Both the position numbers and the translations under genes were made by a program. A stretch of DNA of 64,000 bases, from NCBI RefSeq assembly GCF_007005445.1, contig NZ_CP041387.1, forward strand, positions 2,939,001 through 3,003,000, in the 5' to 3' direction. Below the pieces are notes generated by a model. That model had not been told where the DNA came from and did no database searches. It saw only the letters and a program-made list of their open reading frames with translations. This DNA is from Rhodopseudomonas palustris. Its GTDB lineage: Bacteria; Pseudomonadota; Alphaproteobacteria; Rhizobiales; Xanthobacteraceae. Position 1 is the stretch's first letter, and each line of letters starts with the position of its first letter. Of this stretch, positions 28,098 through 37,128 are shown piece by piece.

Positions 28098-29096
28098 ATG
28101 CCATTCGATCCGGAAGCTGACGCTCCGTCCCCGCAGCCTGCCGCGACCACGCCGCTGTCCTCGCAGATGCTCACGGTCGGCGACGGCCACGCGCTCTATG
28201 TCGAAAGCAACGGTCGCGCCGATGGCATCCCCGCGGTTTATCTACACGGCGGTCCTGGCAGCGGCTGCCAGGTCGATCATCGCCGGCTGTTCGATCCGCA
28301 GCGATTTCATGCCGTGCTGTTCGATCAGCGCGGCGCCGGCCGCAGCCGCCCAAAGGGCGGGCGCGACGCCAACACGCTGCCGCATTTGATCGCCGACATG
28401 GAGGCGATCCGCAGCCATTATGGCTTCGAACGCTGGCTGGTGGTCGGCGGCTCGTGGGGCGCCACGCTGGCGCTGGCCTATGCCGAGGCGCATCCGGAGC
28501 GCGTCAGCGGGCTGGTACTGCGCGCGACCTTTCTCGGCACCCGCGCCGAACTCGAGACCGCGTTCCTGTCGACGCTGCCGCGGTTCTACCCGGCGCTGTA
28601 CGACGACTTCATCAGCGTGCTGCCGGAGGCCGAGCGCGCCGCGCCGCTCGATGCCTATTGGTGCCGCATCCTCGATCCCGATCCCGCCGTGCACGCTCCG
28701 GCCGCGCGCGCCTGGGGAGAGACCGAAGGCATTCTCTCCAGTCTCGCGCCGCGGCGGACCCGGCTCGATCGCGCCGCGCTATCCGGCAACGGTGCGCTGC
28801 CGATGACGCCGTTCATGGAGGCGCACTACTTCGCCCACGATTGCTTCCTGCAGCCGGATCAATTGCTGCGCGATGCGCCGAAACTCGCCGGCATCCCCGG
28901 AGTGATCGTGCAGGGCCGCTACGATCTGCTGTGCCCGCCATCGACCGCACAGCGCCTGGCTGCGCTGTGGCCGGAGGCCGAGCTGCGCACCATCGATGCC
29001 GCCGGCCACCTGCTGTACGACCCCGGCATCCGCGACGCAGTGATCGCCGGGATCGGCGACGTCTCCGCTGGGCCCGACGCGCTGAGAGCGCCGTAA
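28098..29096 (+). CDS. pip: Prolyl aminopeptidase (alpha/beta hydrolase, S33)
   Basis: Removes N-terminal proline from peptides in the cytosol. 332 residues. The oxyanion segment VYLHGGPGSGC (48-57) and FDQRGAGRSRP (75-85) are diagnostic for proline iminopeptidases. The catalytic triad is S119 in GGSWGA, D276 in QGRYDLLCP and H304 in AAGHLLYD. YWCRILDPDPAVHAPAARAWGETEG is the typical cap-domain segment. It is a single rightward gene. Confidence 0.93.
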   Translation: MPFDPEADAPSPQPAATTPLSSQMLTVGDGHALYVESNGRADGIPAVYLHGGPGSGCQVDHRRLFDPQRFHAVLFDQRGAGRSRPKGGRDANTLPHLIADMEAIRSHYGFERWLVVGGSWGATLALAYAEAHPERVSGLVLRATFLGTRAELETAFLSTLPRFYPALYDDFISVLPEAERAAPLDAYWCRILDPDPAVHAPAARAWGETEGILSSLAPRRTRLDRAALSGNGALPMTPFMEAHYFAHDCFLQPDQLLRDAPKLAGIPGVIVQGRYDLLCPPSTAQRLAALWPEAELRTIDAAGHLLYDPGIRDAVIAGIGDVSAGPDALRAP

Positions 29097-29177
29097 GACC
29101 GACACCGCTCGCCGCAGCAGTTGCCCCTGGTCCGCCTGTAATCGCAGCATCACATCCTTGCGATAGGCTGGCATCAT

Positions 29178-29202
29178 GGAACCGTTTGCCGGTTTAAACG
29201 TC
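29178..29202 (+). promoter_or_regulatory. Candidate EcfG (general stress sigma) promoter of the tal-pgi operon
   Basis: GGAAC (29178-29182), 16-bp spacer, then CGTC (29199-29202), one mismatch from the EcfG consensus GGAAC-N16/17-CGTT. It lies 128 bp upstream of the tal-pgi ATG in the correct direction. The mismatch falls on the last T, so this is a weaker candidate than those of ku and malQ. Confidence 0.4.
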
Positions 29203-29329
29203 ATATCGGTCATTGGGCGGTAATCGGCCGGCGTGCAAGGCGCCGGTCAGGACGTGTTGACAAGCCTCGATCCCCGGACGGAAATGCGGGCGAGGCCGTC
29301 ATCGCACCGAACCAGCAAGACAAGGCACC

Positions 29330-32182
29330 ATGAATCCCGTCAAAGCGCTCGAAAAACACGGCCAGGCGATCTGGCTGGACTTCCTGGCCCGCGGCTTTAT
29401 CGCCAAGGGCGACCTGAAGAAACTGATCGAGACCGACGGGGTGAAGGGTGTCACATCCAATCCCTCGATCTTCGAAAAGGCGATCGGTGCCACCGACGAA
29501 TACGACGGCGCGATCGGCGAAGCGCTGAAGCAGGGCGACCGCTCGGTCGGTGATCTGTACGAAGCGCTCGCGGTCGAAGACATCCAGCACGCTGCCGACG
29601 TGCTGCGGCCGGTGTACGACAAGCTCGAACGCCGCGACGGCTTCGTCAGCCTCGAAGTCTCGCCCTATCTCGCACTCGACACCAAGGGCACGCTGGCGGA
29701 AGCCGAGCGGCTGCGGCGTGCGGTGGATCGCGAAAACCTGATGATCAAGGTGCCGGCGACACGCGAGGGCCTGCCGGCGATCAAGCAGCTCATATCCAAA
29801 GGCATCAGCGTCAACGTCACGCTGCTGTTCTCGCAGAAAGTCTACGTCCAGGTCGCTGAAGCCTACATCTCCGGCCTCGAAGCGCTGATCGCCTCCGGCG
29901 GCGATCCGGCGCACGTCGCCAGCGTCGCCAGCTTCTTCATCAGCCGCATCGACAGCGCGGTCGATGCGGCGCTCGACGACAAGATCGCCAAGGTTGGCGA
30001 TCCGTCCGAAAAGGAGCCGCTGGAAGCGCTGAAAGGCAAGGTGGCGATCGCCAATGCCAAGCTGGCGTATCAGGACTACAAGCGGTTGTTCAGCGGCGAC
30101 CGCTGGGCCAAGCTGGAAGCCTGCGGAGCCAAGCCGCAGCGGCTGCTGTGGGCCTCCACCGGCACCAAGAACAAGGCCTACAGCGACGTGCTGTACATTG
30201 AGGAGCTGATCGGGCCGGACACCGTCAACACCGTGCCGCCGTCGACGCTCGACGCCTTCCGCGATCACGGCAAGCCGAAGGACAGTCTGGAGAAGGAGAT
30301 CGACGAGGCGCGCGCGGTGATCAAGGGCCTTGCCAGCGCCGGGATCTCGCTCGACGCCATCACCGACAAGCTGGTCACCGAAGGCGTGCAGTTGTTTGCC
30401 GACGCGTTCGACAAGCTGCTGGGCGCCGTGGCGTTCAAGCGCGAGACCGTGCTGGCCGGCCGCGTCGGCAAGCAGACCCTGTCGCTGCCCGGCGAGCTCG
30501 CCGACAGCGTCAAGCAGCAGACCGAAGCGTGGCGCGCCGCCGGCAAGATCCGCAAGGTCTGGTCGCGCGACGCGTCGGTCTGGACCGATCACGACGAGGC
30601 CAAATGGTTGGGCTGGCTGCAGGCGCCATCGGTCGCCAAGACCAAGCTCGTCGACTATCAAGACTTCGCCAAATGGGTGAAGAGCCAGGGCTTCACCGAT
30701 GCGGTGGTGCTCGGCATGGGGGGCTCAAGCCTCGGCCCCGAAGTGATCGCGGAGACCTTCCCGCAGCAGGACGGCTTCCCGAAGCTGCACGTCCTCGACT
30801 CCACCGATCCGGCGCAGGTGCGCACCCTCGAAGCCAGCGTCAAGCTAGCCTCGACGCTGTTCATCGTCTCCTCGAAATCCGGCGGCACCACCGAGCCGAA
30901 CGTGATGAAGGCCCACTTTTTCGCGCGCGTCACCGAAGCGGTCGGAGCCGATCAGGCCGGCCGCCACTTCGTCGCCGTCACCGATCCCGGTTCGTCGATG
31001 GAGAAAGTCGCGACCGAGCAGAAGTTCGCCAAGATCTTCCACGGCGATCCGACCATCGGCGGCCGCTATTCGGTGCTGTCGCCGTTCGGCCTGGTGCCTG
31101 CTGCCGCGGCGGGACTCGATCTTGCCAAGCTGCTGGACTCGGCGCTGGCGATGGTTCGCTCCTGCGGCGCCGACGTGCCGCCGCAGCAGAACCCGGCGGT
31201 GCAGCTCGGTCTGGTGCTTGGCTGCGCCGGGCTTGCAGGCCGCGACAAGGTGACGATCACCTCGTCGAAGGCGATCGCCGATTTCGGCGCTTGGGCCGAG
31301 CAACTGATCGCGGAGTCGACCGGCAAGGAAGGCAACGGCCTGATCCCGATCGACGGCGAGCCGCTGGCGGAGCCGTCGATCTACGGCAACGACCGGCTAT
31401 TCATCGATCTGCGCACCGAAGCCGAGACCGATGCGGCCCATGAGTCGAAGCTCGCGGCGCTGGAAGCGGCGGGCCATCCGGTGGTGCGGATCGTGCTGAA
31501 ATCGACCGAGGCGATCGGCCAGGAGTTCTTCCGCTTCGAACTGGCAACCGCCGTCGCGGGTGCGGTGCTCGGTATCAACCCGTTCGATCAACCCGACGTC
31601 GAGAGCGCCAAGGTCAAGACCCGCGAACTCACTGCGGCGTTCGAGAAGTCCGGTGCGCTGCCGGCAGAGACCCCTGCCCTGTCGACCGCCGAAGCCGATC
31701 TCTACACCGACGCCGCCAACGCCGCGGCGCTGCGCAAGGCGGGTGCCGACGGCACGGTCGCGTCCTGGCTGAAGGCGCATCTGTCGCGCGTCAATGCCGG
31801 CGACTATTTCGCCCTGCTCGCCTACATCGAGCGCAACGCCGCGCATATCGACGCGCTGCAAGACATCCGGCTGCGCGTCCGCGACCAGCGCCGGGTGGCG
31901 ACCTGTGCCGAATTCGGCCCGCGGTTCCTGCACTCGACCGGGCAGGCCTACAAGGGCGGACCCGACAGCGGCGTGTTCCTGCAGATCACCGCCGACGACG
32001 CTGCCGACCTGCCGGTGCCGGGCCAGACCGCCAGCTTCGGCGTCATCAAAGCGGCGCAGGCGCGCGGCGATTTCGACGTTCTCACCGAACGCGGCCGCCG
32101 CGCCCTGCGGGTTCACCTCAAGGGCGATCTCGGCGCCGGGCTGAAGTCGCTCGGCGCGGCGATCAAACAAGCGCTGGAGTAG
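29330..32182 (+). CDS. tal-pgi: Bifunctional transaldolase / glucose-6-phosphate isomerase
   Basis: A 950-residue fusion. Residues 1 to about 370 are a transaldolase (sedoheptulose-7-phosphate + glyceraldehyde-3-phosphate to erythrose-4-phosphate + fructose-6-phosphate), with TSNPSIFEKAIG at 42-53, the Schiff-base lysine K140 in LMIKVPAT, and RLLWASTGTKN. The rest is phosphoglucose isomerase: VVLGMGGSSLGPEV, SKSGGTTEPN, and FGAWAEQLIAESTGKEG. A C-terminal 150-residue extension (YTDAANAAALRKAGADG to the end) is usual for this fusion. It heads the oxidative pentose-phosphate operon and joins its sugar-phosphate products to glycolysis. Confidence 0.95.
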   Translation: MNPVKALEKHGQAIWLDFLARGFIAKGDLKKLIETDGVKGVTSNPSIFEKAIGATDEYDGAIGEALKQGDRSVGDLYEALAVEDIQHAADVLRPVYDKLERRDGFVSLEVSPYLALDTKGTLAEAERLRRAVDRENLMIKVPATREGLPAIKQLISKGISVNVTLLFSQKVYVQVAEAYISGLEALIASGGDPAHVASVASFFISRIDSAVDAALDDKIAKVGDPSEKEPLEALKGKVAIANAKLAYQDYKRLFSGDRWAKLEACGAKPQRLLWASTGTKNKAYSDVLYIEELIGPDTVNTVPPSTLDAFRDHGKPKDSLEKEIDEARAVIKGLASAGISLDAITDKLVTEGVQLFADAFDKLLGAVAFKRETVLAGRVGKQTLSLPGELADSVKQQTEAWRAAGKIRKVWSRDASVWTDHDEAKWLGWLQAPSVAKTKLVDYQDFAKWVKSQGFTDAVVLGMGGSSLGPEVIAETFPQQDGFPKLHVLDSTDPAQVRTLEASVKLASTLFIVSSKSGGTTEPNVMKAHFFARVTEAVGADQAGRHFVAVTDPGSSMEKVATEQKFAKIFHGDPTIGGRYSVLSPFGLVPAAAAGLDLAKLLDSALAMVRSCGADVPPQQNPAVQLGLVLGCAGLAGRDKVTITSSKAIADFGAWAEQLIAESTGKEGNGLIPIDGEPLAEPSIYGNDRLFIDLRTEAETDAAHESKLAALEAAGHPVVRIVLKSTEAIGQEFFRFELATAVAGAVLGINPFDQPDVESAKVKTRELTAAFEKSGALPAETPALSTAEADLYTDAANAAALRKAGADGTVASWLKAHLSRVNAGDYFALLAYIERNAAHIDALQDIRLRVRDQRRVATCAEFGPRFLHSTGQAYKGGPDSGVFLQITADDAADLPVPGQTASFGVIKAAQARGDFDVLTERGRRALRVHLKGDLGAGLKSLGAAIKQALE

Positions 32183-32204
32183 CAGCCGCTCGGCCGAACA
32201 GGAT

Positions 32205-32288
32205 CGTCAATGCGAGGAGCGAAGCGACGAAGCAATCCAGCTCCTATATCCAGATCCCTGGATTGCTTCGCCTCGGCTCGCAATGACG
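32205..32288. repeat. REP-like palindromic repeat, class 1
   Basis: About 84 bp, from CGTCAATGCGAGGAGCGAAG to the inverted GGCTCGCAATGACG, with inner arms AGCAATCCAG and CTGGATTGCT. It lies between tal-pgi and gnd and could end, attenuate or stabilise the operon transcript there. Confidence 0.85.
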
Positions 32289-32309
32289 GAGTAACCGCCT
32301 AAAAACGTA

Positions 32310-32330
32310 GCCTCGCGTATCAAGCGAGGC
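32310..32330 (+). promoter_or_regulatory. Leader hairpin before gnd
   Basis: GCCTCGC and GCGAGGC form a 7-bp perfect stem with loop GTATCAA, 25 bp before the gnd ATG. There is no T-tract after it, so it is not a standard terminator. It may be an mRNA stabiliser or a weak attenuator. Confidence 0.35.
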
Positions 32331-32355
32331 ACGGCTCAACAGTGGAGACTTGCGC

Positions 32356-33396
32356 ATGCAGATCGGCATGATCGGCCTTGGCCGGATGGGCGGAAACATC
32401 GTCCGGCGCCTGATGAAGGATGGCCATCATGCCGTGGTGTACGACCGGGACCCGCAAGCGGTCGAGGCGCTGACGCGCGAGGGCGCAACCGGGGCCGGCG
32501 GGCTCGAGGAGCTGGTGCGCAAGCTCGACGCGCCGCGCGCCGTGTGGGTCATGCTTCCGGCGGGCCATATCACCGAGACCACCATCGAACAGCTCGCCAA
32601 GCTGCTCGCCGCCGGTGACGTCGTCATCGATGGCGGCAACACCTTCTGGCAGGACGATATCCGCCGCGCCAAGACGCTGAAGGAGACCAGCATCGATTAC
32701 GTCGATGTCGGCACCTCCGGCGGCATCTGGGGCTTTGAACGCGGCTACTGCATGATGATCGGCGGCGACAAAGCCGTCGTCGACCGGCTCGATCCGATCT
32801 TCGCGACGCTGGCGCCGGGGATCGGCGATATTCCGCGCACGCCGGGCCGCGAAGAGCGTGATCCGCGTGTCGAGCAAGGCTATCTCCACGCCGGTCCGGT
32901 CGGCGCCGGCCACTTCGTCAAGATGGTCCACAACGGCATCGAATACGGCCTGATGCAGGCCTATGCCGAGGGCTTCGACATCCTCAAGAACGCGAGCAGC
33001 GACGTCCTGCCCGACGCTCACCGCTTCGATCTCGACATCGCCGACATCGCAGAAGTTTGGCGGCGCGGCAGCGTGATCCCGTCATGGTTGCTCGACCTCA
33101 CAGCAACGGCTCTCGCAAAGAACGATCAGCTCGACAACTATTCGGGCTTCGTCGAGGACTCTGGCGAAGGCCGCTGGACCATCAATGCCGCGATCGAAGA
33201 AGCAGTGCCGGCCGAAGTCCTCACCGCCGCGCTGTTCGCGCGCTTCCGCTCGCGCCGGGAACATACGTTCGCGGAGAAAATTCTCTCGGCGATGCGAGCT
33301 GGCTTCGGCGGCCATAAGGAGCCGCAGCAGCACCCGGAACCGGAGCAGCAGGCCGCCCCGCAGCAGAAACTGAAACCGACATCGGAGCGCGCGTGA
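32356..33396 (+). CDS. gnd: 6-phosphogluconate dehydrogenase, short (GndA-like) decarboxylating type
   Basis: Oxidises and decarboxylates 6-phosphogluconate to ribulose-5-phosphate. 346 residues, matching the shorter, mostly NAD-linked bacterial class instead of the 470-residue E. coli type. The dinucleotide motif is GLGRMGGN (7-14). Substrate and catalytic residues are in [19 protein letters not shown] and [19 protein letters not shown] (with the catalytic Lys). The tail is Gln/Pro-rich and probably disordered. Its TGA overlaps the zwf GTG by 4 bp. GGAG precedes the ATG at 32356. Confidence 0.92.
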   Translation: MQIGMIGLGRMGGNIVRRLMKDGHHAVVYDRDPQAVEALTREGATGAGGLEELVRKLDAPRAVWVMLPAGHITETTIEQLAKLLAAGDVVIDGGNTFWQDDIRRAKTLKETSIDYVDVGTSGGIWGFERGYCMMIGGDKAVVDRLDPIFATLAPGIGDIPRTPGREERDPRVEQGYLHAGPVGAGHFVKMVHNGIEYGLMQAYAEGFDILKNASSDVLPDAHRFDLDIADIAEVWRRGSVIPSWLLDLTATALAKNDQLDNYSGFVEDSGEGRWTINAAIEEAVPAEVLTAALFARFRSRREHTFAEKILSAMRAGFGGHKEPQQHPEPEQQAAPQQKLKPTSERA

Positions 33397-34907
33397 CCAC
33401 GCAAGCCAACAGCAATCAGGTTCCCGACGGCTGCGCGTTCGTCATATTCGGCGTCACCGGCGACCTCACCCACCGCCTGGTGATCCCGGCGCTGTACAAT
33501 CTCGCCGAAGCCGGACTACTGCCGGAGAAGTTCTGCGTCGTCGGTGTCACCCGCAAGGAGATGGCGAGCGACGATCTGCGCGAGAGCCTGATGCAGGGCC
33601 TGCGCAAATACGCCACCCGTCCGGTCGACGACAAAATTGCGGATCAGCTTCTGTACTGCGTCACCGCGGTCAGTGCCGATCCGAGCGAACCGGATTCGTT
33701 CGACCGGCTGCGCGAGCGGCTCGAGAAGCTCGAGGCCAGCCGCAACACCGGCGGCAACCGACTGTTCTATCTCGCCACCCCGCCGGATGCCTTCGCACCG
33801 ATCGCGACCGAGCTCGGCCGCGCCAAGCTACTCGAAGAGATCAGCGGCGCATGGCGCCGGCTGGTGGTGGAGAAGCCGTTCGGCACCGACCTCGCCTCGG
33901 CCAAGGCGCTGAACGATCATCTGCTCGGCATCATCTCCGAGCACGAACTGTACAGGATCGATCACTATCTCGGCAAAGAGACGGTGCAGAACATCCTGGT
34001 GCTGCGGTTCTCCAACGGCATGTTCGAGCCGATCTGGAACAGGGAGCACATCGACCACATCCAGATCACCGTCGAGGAAAAGCTCGGCGTCGGCCATCGC
34101 GGCAGCTTCTACGACAAGACCGGCGCGCTGCGCGACATGGTGCCGAACCATCTGTTTCAACTGCTGTCGCTGGTGGCGATGGAGCCGCCCGCGCATTTCA
34201 ACGCACACGGGGTGCGCTCGGCCAAGGCCGACGTGCTCGCGGCCATCCAGATCCAGAGTGAAGACGAAGCGCTACGCAATTCGGTGCGCGGTCAATACAC
34301 CTCGGGCAGGATCGGCGACACCGAGATTCCGGACTATCGCAGCGCCAAGGACGTCGAGCCCGACAGCACCACCGAGACCTTCGCGGCGCTAAAGCTGTCG
34401 ATCGACAATTGGCGTTGGGCCGGCGTGCCGTTCTATCTGCGCACCGGCAAGGCGCTGTCGGGCAAGCGCACCGAGGTCGCGATCAAGTTCAAGGAGGCGC
34501 CGTTCTCGATGTTCCGCTGCACCCCGGTGCGAGAATTATCGCAGAACTATCTGGTGATCGGGATCGAGCCGGAGGAAGGCATCTCTCTCCAGTTCAACAC
34601 CAAGGTGCCGGGTCCGTCGATCGCCATCGATGGCGTCGAGATGACGTTCCGCTACAAGGACTACTTCAAAGTGGCGCCGAGCAACGGCTACGAGACGCTG
34701 CTGCACGACTGCATGATCGGCGACAACATCCTGTTCCAACGCGCCGATGGCGTGGAGGCCGGATGGCGCGTGGTACAGCCGTTCCTCGAGGTCTGGAAGA
34801 AAGCCGGCGCCCACGGCCTGCAGATCTATCGCGCCGGCAGCGACGGCCCGGAGGACGCCGACGAGTTGCTGGCCCGCGACGGCCGCGACTGGCGGAAACT
34901 GGGCTAG
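33393..34907 (+). CDS. zwf: Glucose-6-phosphate 1-dehydrogenase
   Basis: Oxidises glucose-6-phosphate to 6-phosphogluconolactone, making NADPH. 504 residues. The nucleotide-binding segment is [22 protein letters not shown] near the N-terminus, and [16 protein letters not shown] follows. The substrate-binding signature is [14 protein letters not shown], with the catalytic His in the same region. [14 protein letters not shown] is also conserved. The GTG start overlaps the end of gnd, so the two are translationally coupled. pgl follows 3 bp after its stop. Confidence 0.95.
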   Translation: MTTQANSNQVPDGCAFVIFGVTGDLTHRLVIPALYNLAEAGLLPEKFCVVGVTRKEMASDDLRESLMQGLRKYATRPVDDKIADQLLYCVTAVSADPSEPDSFDRLRERLEKLEASRNTGGNRLFYLATPPDAFAPIATELGRAKLLEEISGAWRRLVVEKPFGTDLASAKALNDHLLGIISEHELYRIDHYLGKETVQNILVLRFSNGMFEPIWNREHIDHIQITVEEKLGVGHRGSFYDKTGALRDMVPNHLFQLLSLVAMEPPAHFNAHGVRSAKADVLAAIQIQSEDEALRNSVRGQYTSGRIGDTEIPDYRSAKDVEPDSTTETFAALKLSIDNWRWAGVPFYLRTGKALSGKRTEVAIKFKEAPFSMFRCTPVRELSQNYLVIGIEPEEGISLQFNTKVPGPSIAIDGVEMTFRYKDYFKVAPSNGYETLLHDCMIGDNILFQRADGVEAGWRVVQPFLEVWKKAGAHGLQIYRAGSDGPEDADELLARDGRDWRKLG

Positions 34908-34910
34908 CCG

Positions 34911-35651
34911 ATGCGCAGCCCCGATCATCACCTCGTGGTCGCGGCCGACGCCGACGCGCAAGCCCGGCTGGCCGCACAGCGGCTGATCGCGCGGATCGAA
35001 CTGCATCACGATCGCCCGGCGATCTGCCTCACCGGCGGCTCCGGGCCGCAGCGGATGTTCGAACTGCTCGCAGGTGAATTCGAAAGCCGGATTCCGTGGC
35101 CGCGCGTGCACTGGTTCATCAGCGACGAGCGCTTCGTGCCGGAGAGCGATCCGCTCAGCAATATCGGCGCCGCGAGACGGGCATTCCTGAACGGGCGCGC
35201 GCCGCCGCAGAACGTCCACGCCATCCCCACCGACACCACGACGCCAGACGATGCGGCGCGTCGTTACGAGGCCGAACTGAAGGCATTCTACGGCAGCGAC
35301 GTGCTCGCAACCGATCGACCGCTGTTCGATCTGGTGCTCGGCGGCGTCGGGCCGGACGGTCATACGGCTTCGCTGTTTCCGGGGCGGCCGCAGCTTCAGA
35401 TCGAGAGCCGCTGGGCCGCCGGCGTCGATACCGCCCCGGTGGAGCCGCTGGTGCCGCGCGTCACCCTCACTTTGCCCGCCCTCGCCTCCTGCGCCGAGAT
35501 GCTGTTCCTGGTGCACGGGACTTCCAAACGCGACATCCTTGCCCGCGTGTTCGCCGGCGAGAATCTACCGTCCACCCGCGCCCGCTCACAGGGCGAGACG
35601 GTGTGGCTGGTGACGCTGGACGCGCTGCCGGAGAATGCCGGTGTCGCCTGA
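34911..35651 (+). CDS. pgl: 6-phosphogluconolactonase
   Basis: Hydrolyses 6-phosphogluconolactone, the product of Zwf. 246 residues in the NagB/RpiA-like fold. ICLTGGSGPQRMFELLA, HWFISDERFVPESDPLSN and LVLGGVGPDGHTASLFPG are the three signature segments of DevB/Pgl proteins. VTLTLPALASCAEMLFLVHG follows, as in homologues. Its end overlaps the gntK reading frame by 17 bp if the first gntK ATG is used. Confidence 0.94.
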   Translation: MRSPDHHLVVAADADAQARLAAQRLIARIELHHDRPAICLTGGSGPQRMFELLAGEFESRIPWPRVHWFISDERFVPESDPLSNIGAARRAFLNGRAPPQNVHAIPTDTTTPDDAARRYEAELKAFYGSDVLATDRPLFDLVLGGVGPDGHTASLFPGRPQLQIESRWAAGVDTAPVEPLVPRVTLTLPALASCAEMLFLVHGTSKRDILARVFAGENLPSTRARSQGETVWLVTLDALPENAGVA

Positions 35652-36183
35652 ACCGATGGTTTCCGAGCCGCTGCCGCGCGGGCTGATCGTGATGGGCGTG
35701 TCCGGCTCGGGCAAGAGCACGGTGGGGGAAGCTCTCGCCGCGCGGCTCGGCTGGCCCTACGAGGACGCCGACGCCTATCATCCCGAAGCCAATGTCGCCA
35801 AGATGAGCGCCGGCGAGCCGCTCACCGACGACGATCGCTGGCCGTGGCTGCGTGCGATCGCCGCCGAGATCGATCGTGTCATCGCCGGCGGAGGCTCCAT
35901 CGTGTTCGGTTGCTCGGCGCTGAAGCGCGCCTATCGCGACATCCTGGTGCATGGACGCGACGACATCCGCATCGTGTTTCTCGACGGCAGCCGCGAGTTG
36001 ATCGGCGGCCGGATGGCGGCGCGCAAGAACCATTTCATGCCGGCCGGCCTGCTCGACAGCCAGTTCGCCACGCTGGAGCGCCCCGGCCCGGAAGAACGCC
36101 CGATCATCGCCTCAATCGGCGCGCCCGTTGAGGCGATCGTCGACGCCATCGTCGGTCAGCTTCCGACGTCGATCAGCGATTAG
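35635..36183 (+). CDS. gntK: Gluconokinase
   Basis: Phosphorylates gluconate to 6-phosphogluconate with ATP, feeding the same pool as Zwf/Pgl. 182 residues. Walker A is GVSGSGKST (21-29). EDADAYHPEANVAKMSAGEPLTDDDRWPWL is the substrate region typical of GntK, and CSALKRAYRDIL and FATLERPGPEE are also conserved. The ATG at 35635 overlaps pgl; a second ATG at 35656 starts after the pgl stop and is equally plausible. Confidence 0.92.
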   Translation: MPVSPEPMVSEPLPRGLIVMGVSGSGKSTVGEALAARLGWPYEDADAYHPEANVAKMSAGEPLTDDDRWPWLRAIAAEIDRVIAGGGSIVFGCSALKRAYRDILVHGRDDIRIVFLDGSRELIGGRMAARKNHFMPAGLLDSQFATLERPGPEERPIIASIGAPVEAIVDAIVGQLPTSISD

Positions 36184-36205
36184 TTCAATGCTCAGCAGTT
36201 GAATT

Positions 36206-36291
36206 CGTCATTGCGAGGAGCGAAAGCGACGAAGCAATCCAGAGCCCAGTACCCAGCGCCGATGGATTGCTTCGCTTCGCTCGCAATGACG
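36206..36291. repeat. REP-like palindromic repeat, class 1
   Basis: CGTCATTGCGAGGAGCGAAA to the inverted CGCTTCGCTCGCAATGACG, 86 bp, with AGCAATCCA and TGGATTGCT inner arms. It fills the gap between gntK and the cof-type gene. Confidence 0.85.
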
Positions 36292-36309
36292 GCCTAGATA
36301 GGGAAACCC

Positions 36310-37128
36310 ATGGCCCGCATCCAGCTCGTCATCTCCGACGTCGATGGCACCCTGGTCACCACCGACAAGCGACTCACCGATCGCGCCCGTGATGCGGTGT
36401 CGAGATTGGAAGCCAGCGGCGTCGGCTTCACCCTCACCTCCAGCCGGCCGCCGGTCGGAATGCGGATGTACAGCGATCCGCTCGGCATCACGCTGCCGCT
36501 CGGCCCGTTCAACGGCAGTTCGATCGTCACGCCGACGCTGTCGGTGATCGAACAGCATCTGATTCCGGAAAGCGCGGTGGCGACCAGCATCGAGCTGTTC
36601 GAGCGCAACGGCATCGACATCTGGCTGTTCACCAACGACAATTGGTACATCCGCCGCGACGACGGCAAATACGTGCCGCACGAGGAGCGCACCATCCGGT
36701 TTGCGCCGACGATGCTGGAGGATCTGACGCCGCTGACCGGCAAGGCCTGCAAGATCGTCGGCGTCAGTGCCGATTTCGCGCTGCTGAAGCGCTGTGAGCC
36801 GGAGCTGCAGGCCGCGCTCGGCGACCGAGCGCTGGCGGTGCGGTCGCAGGACTACTATCTCGACGTCACCCCGCCCGGCCGCAGCAAGGGCACGTTCGTC
36901 ACCGCGATGGCGCAGCGGCTCGGCATCGCAGCCGACTCGATCGCCACCATCGGCGACATGCCGAACGACCTGCCGATGTTCGGCGTCAGCGGCCTGCCGA
37001 TCGCGATGGGCAACGCCGCCGACGAAATCAAGCAGAAGGCCGCCCACGTCACCGGCCGCAACGACGACGACGGCTTCGCCGCCGCGATCGACTTCATCCT
37101 GGATCGCAATGCGAGCCTTGACCGCTAA
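36310..37128 (+). CDS. Cof-type HAD-superfamily sugar-phosphate phosphatase
   Basis: A 272-residue HAD hydrolase. Motif I is ISDVDGTLVTTDK (nucleophile Asp and general acid Asp), motif II is TLTSSRPP, motif III the Lys in GRSKGTFV, and motif IV is TIGDMPNDLPMF. A C2B-type cap lies between. Cof-family enzymes dephosphorylate sugar phosphates or related metabolites; the substrate is unknown, but the position at the end of the pentose-phosphate operon suggests a sugar phosphate. Its stop overlaps the convergent GH15 stop by 3 bp. Confidence 0.88.
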   Translation: MARIQLVISDVDGTLVTTDKRLTDRARDAVSRLEASGVGFTLTSSRPPVGMRMYSDPLGITLPLGPFNGSSIVTPTLSVIEQHLIPESAVATSIELFERNGIDIWLFTNDNWYIRRDDGKYVPHEERTIRFAPTMLEDLTPLTGKACKIVGVSADFALLKRCEPELQAALGDRALAVRSQDYYLDVTPPGRSKGTFVTAMAQRLGIAADSIATIGDMPNDLPMFGVSGLPIAMGNAADEIKQKAAHVTGRNDDDGFAAAIDFILDRNASLDR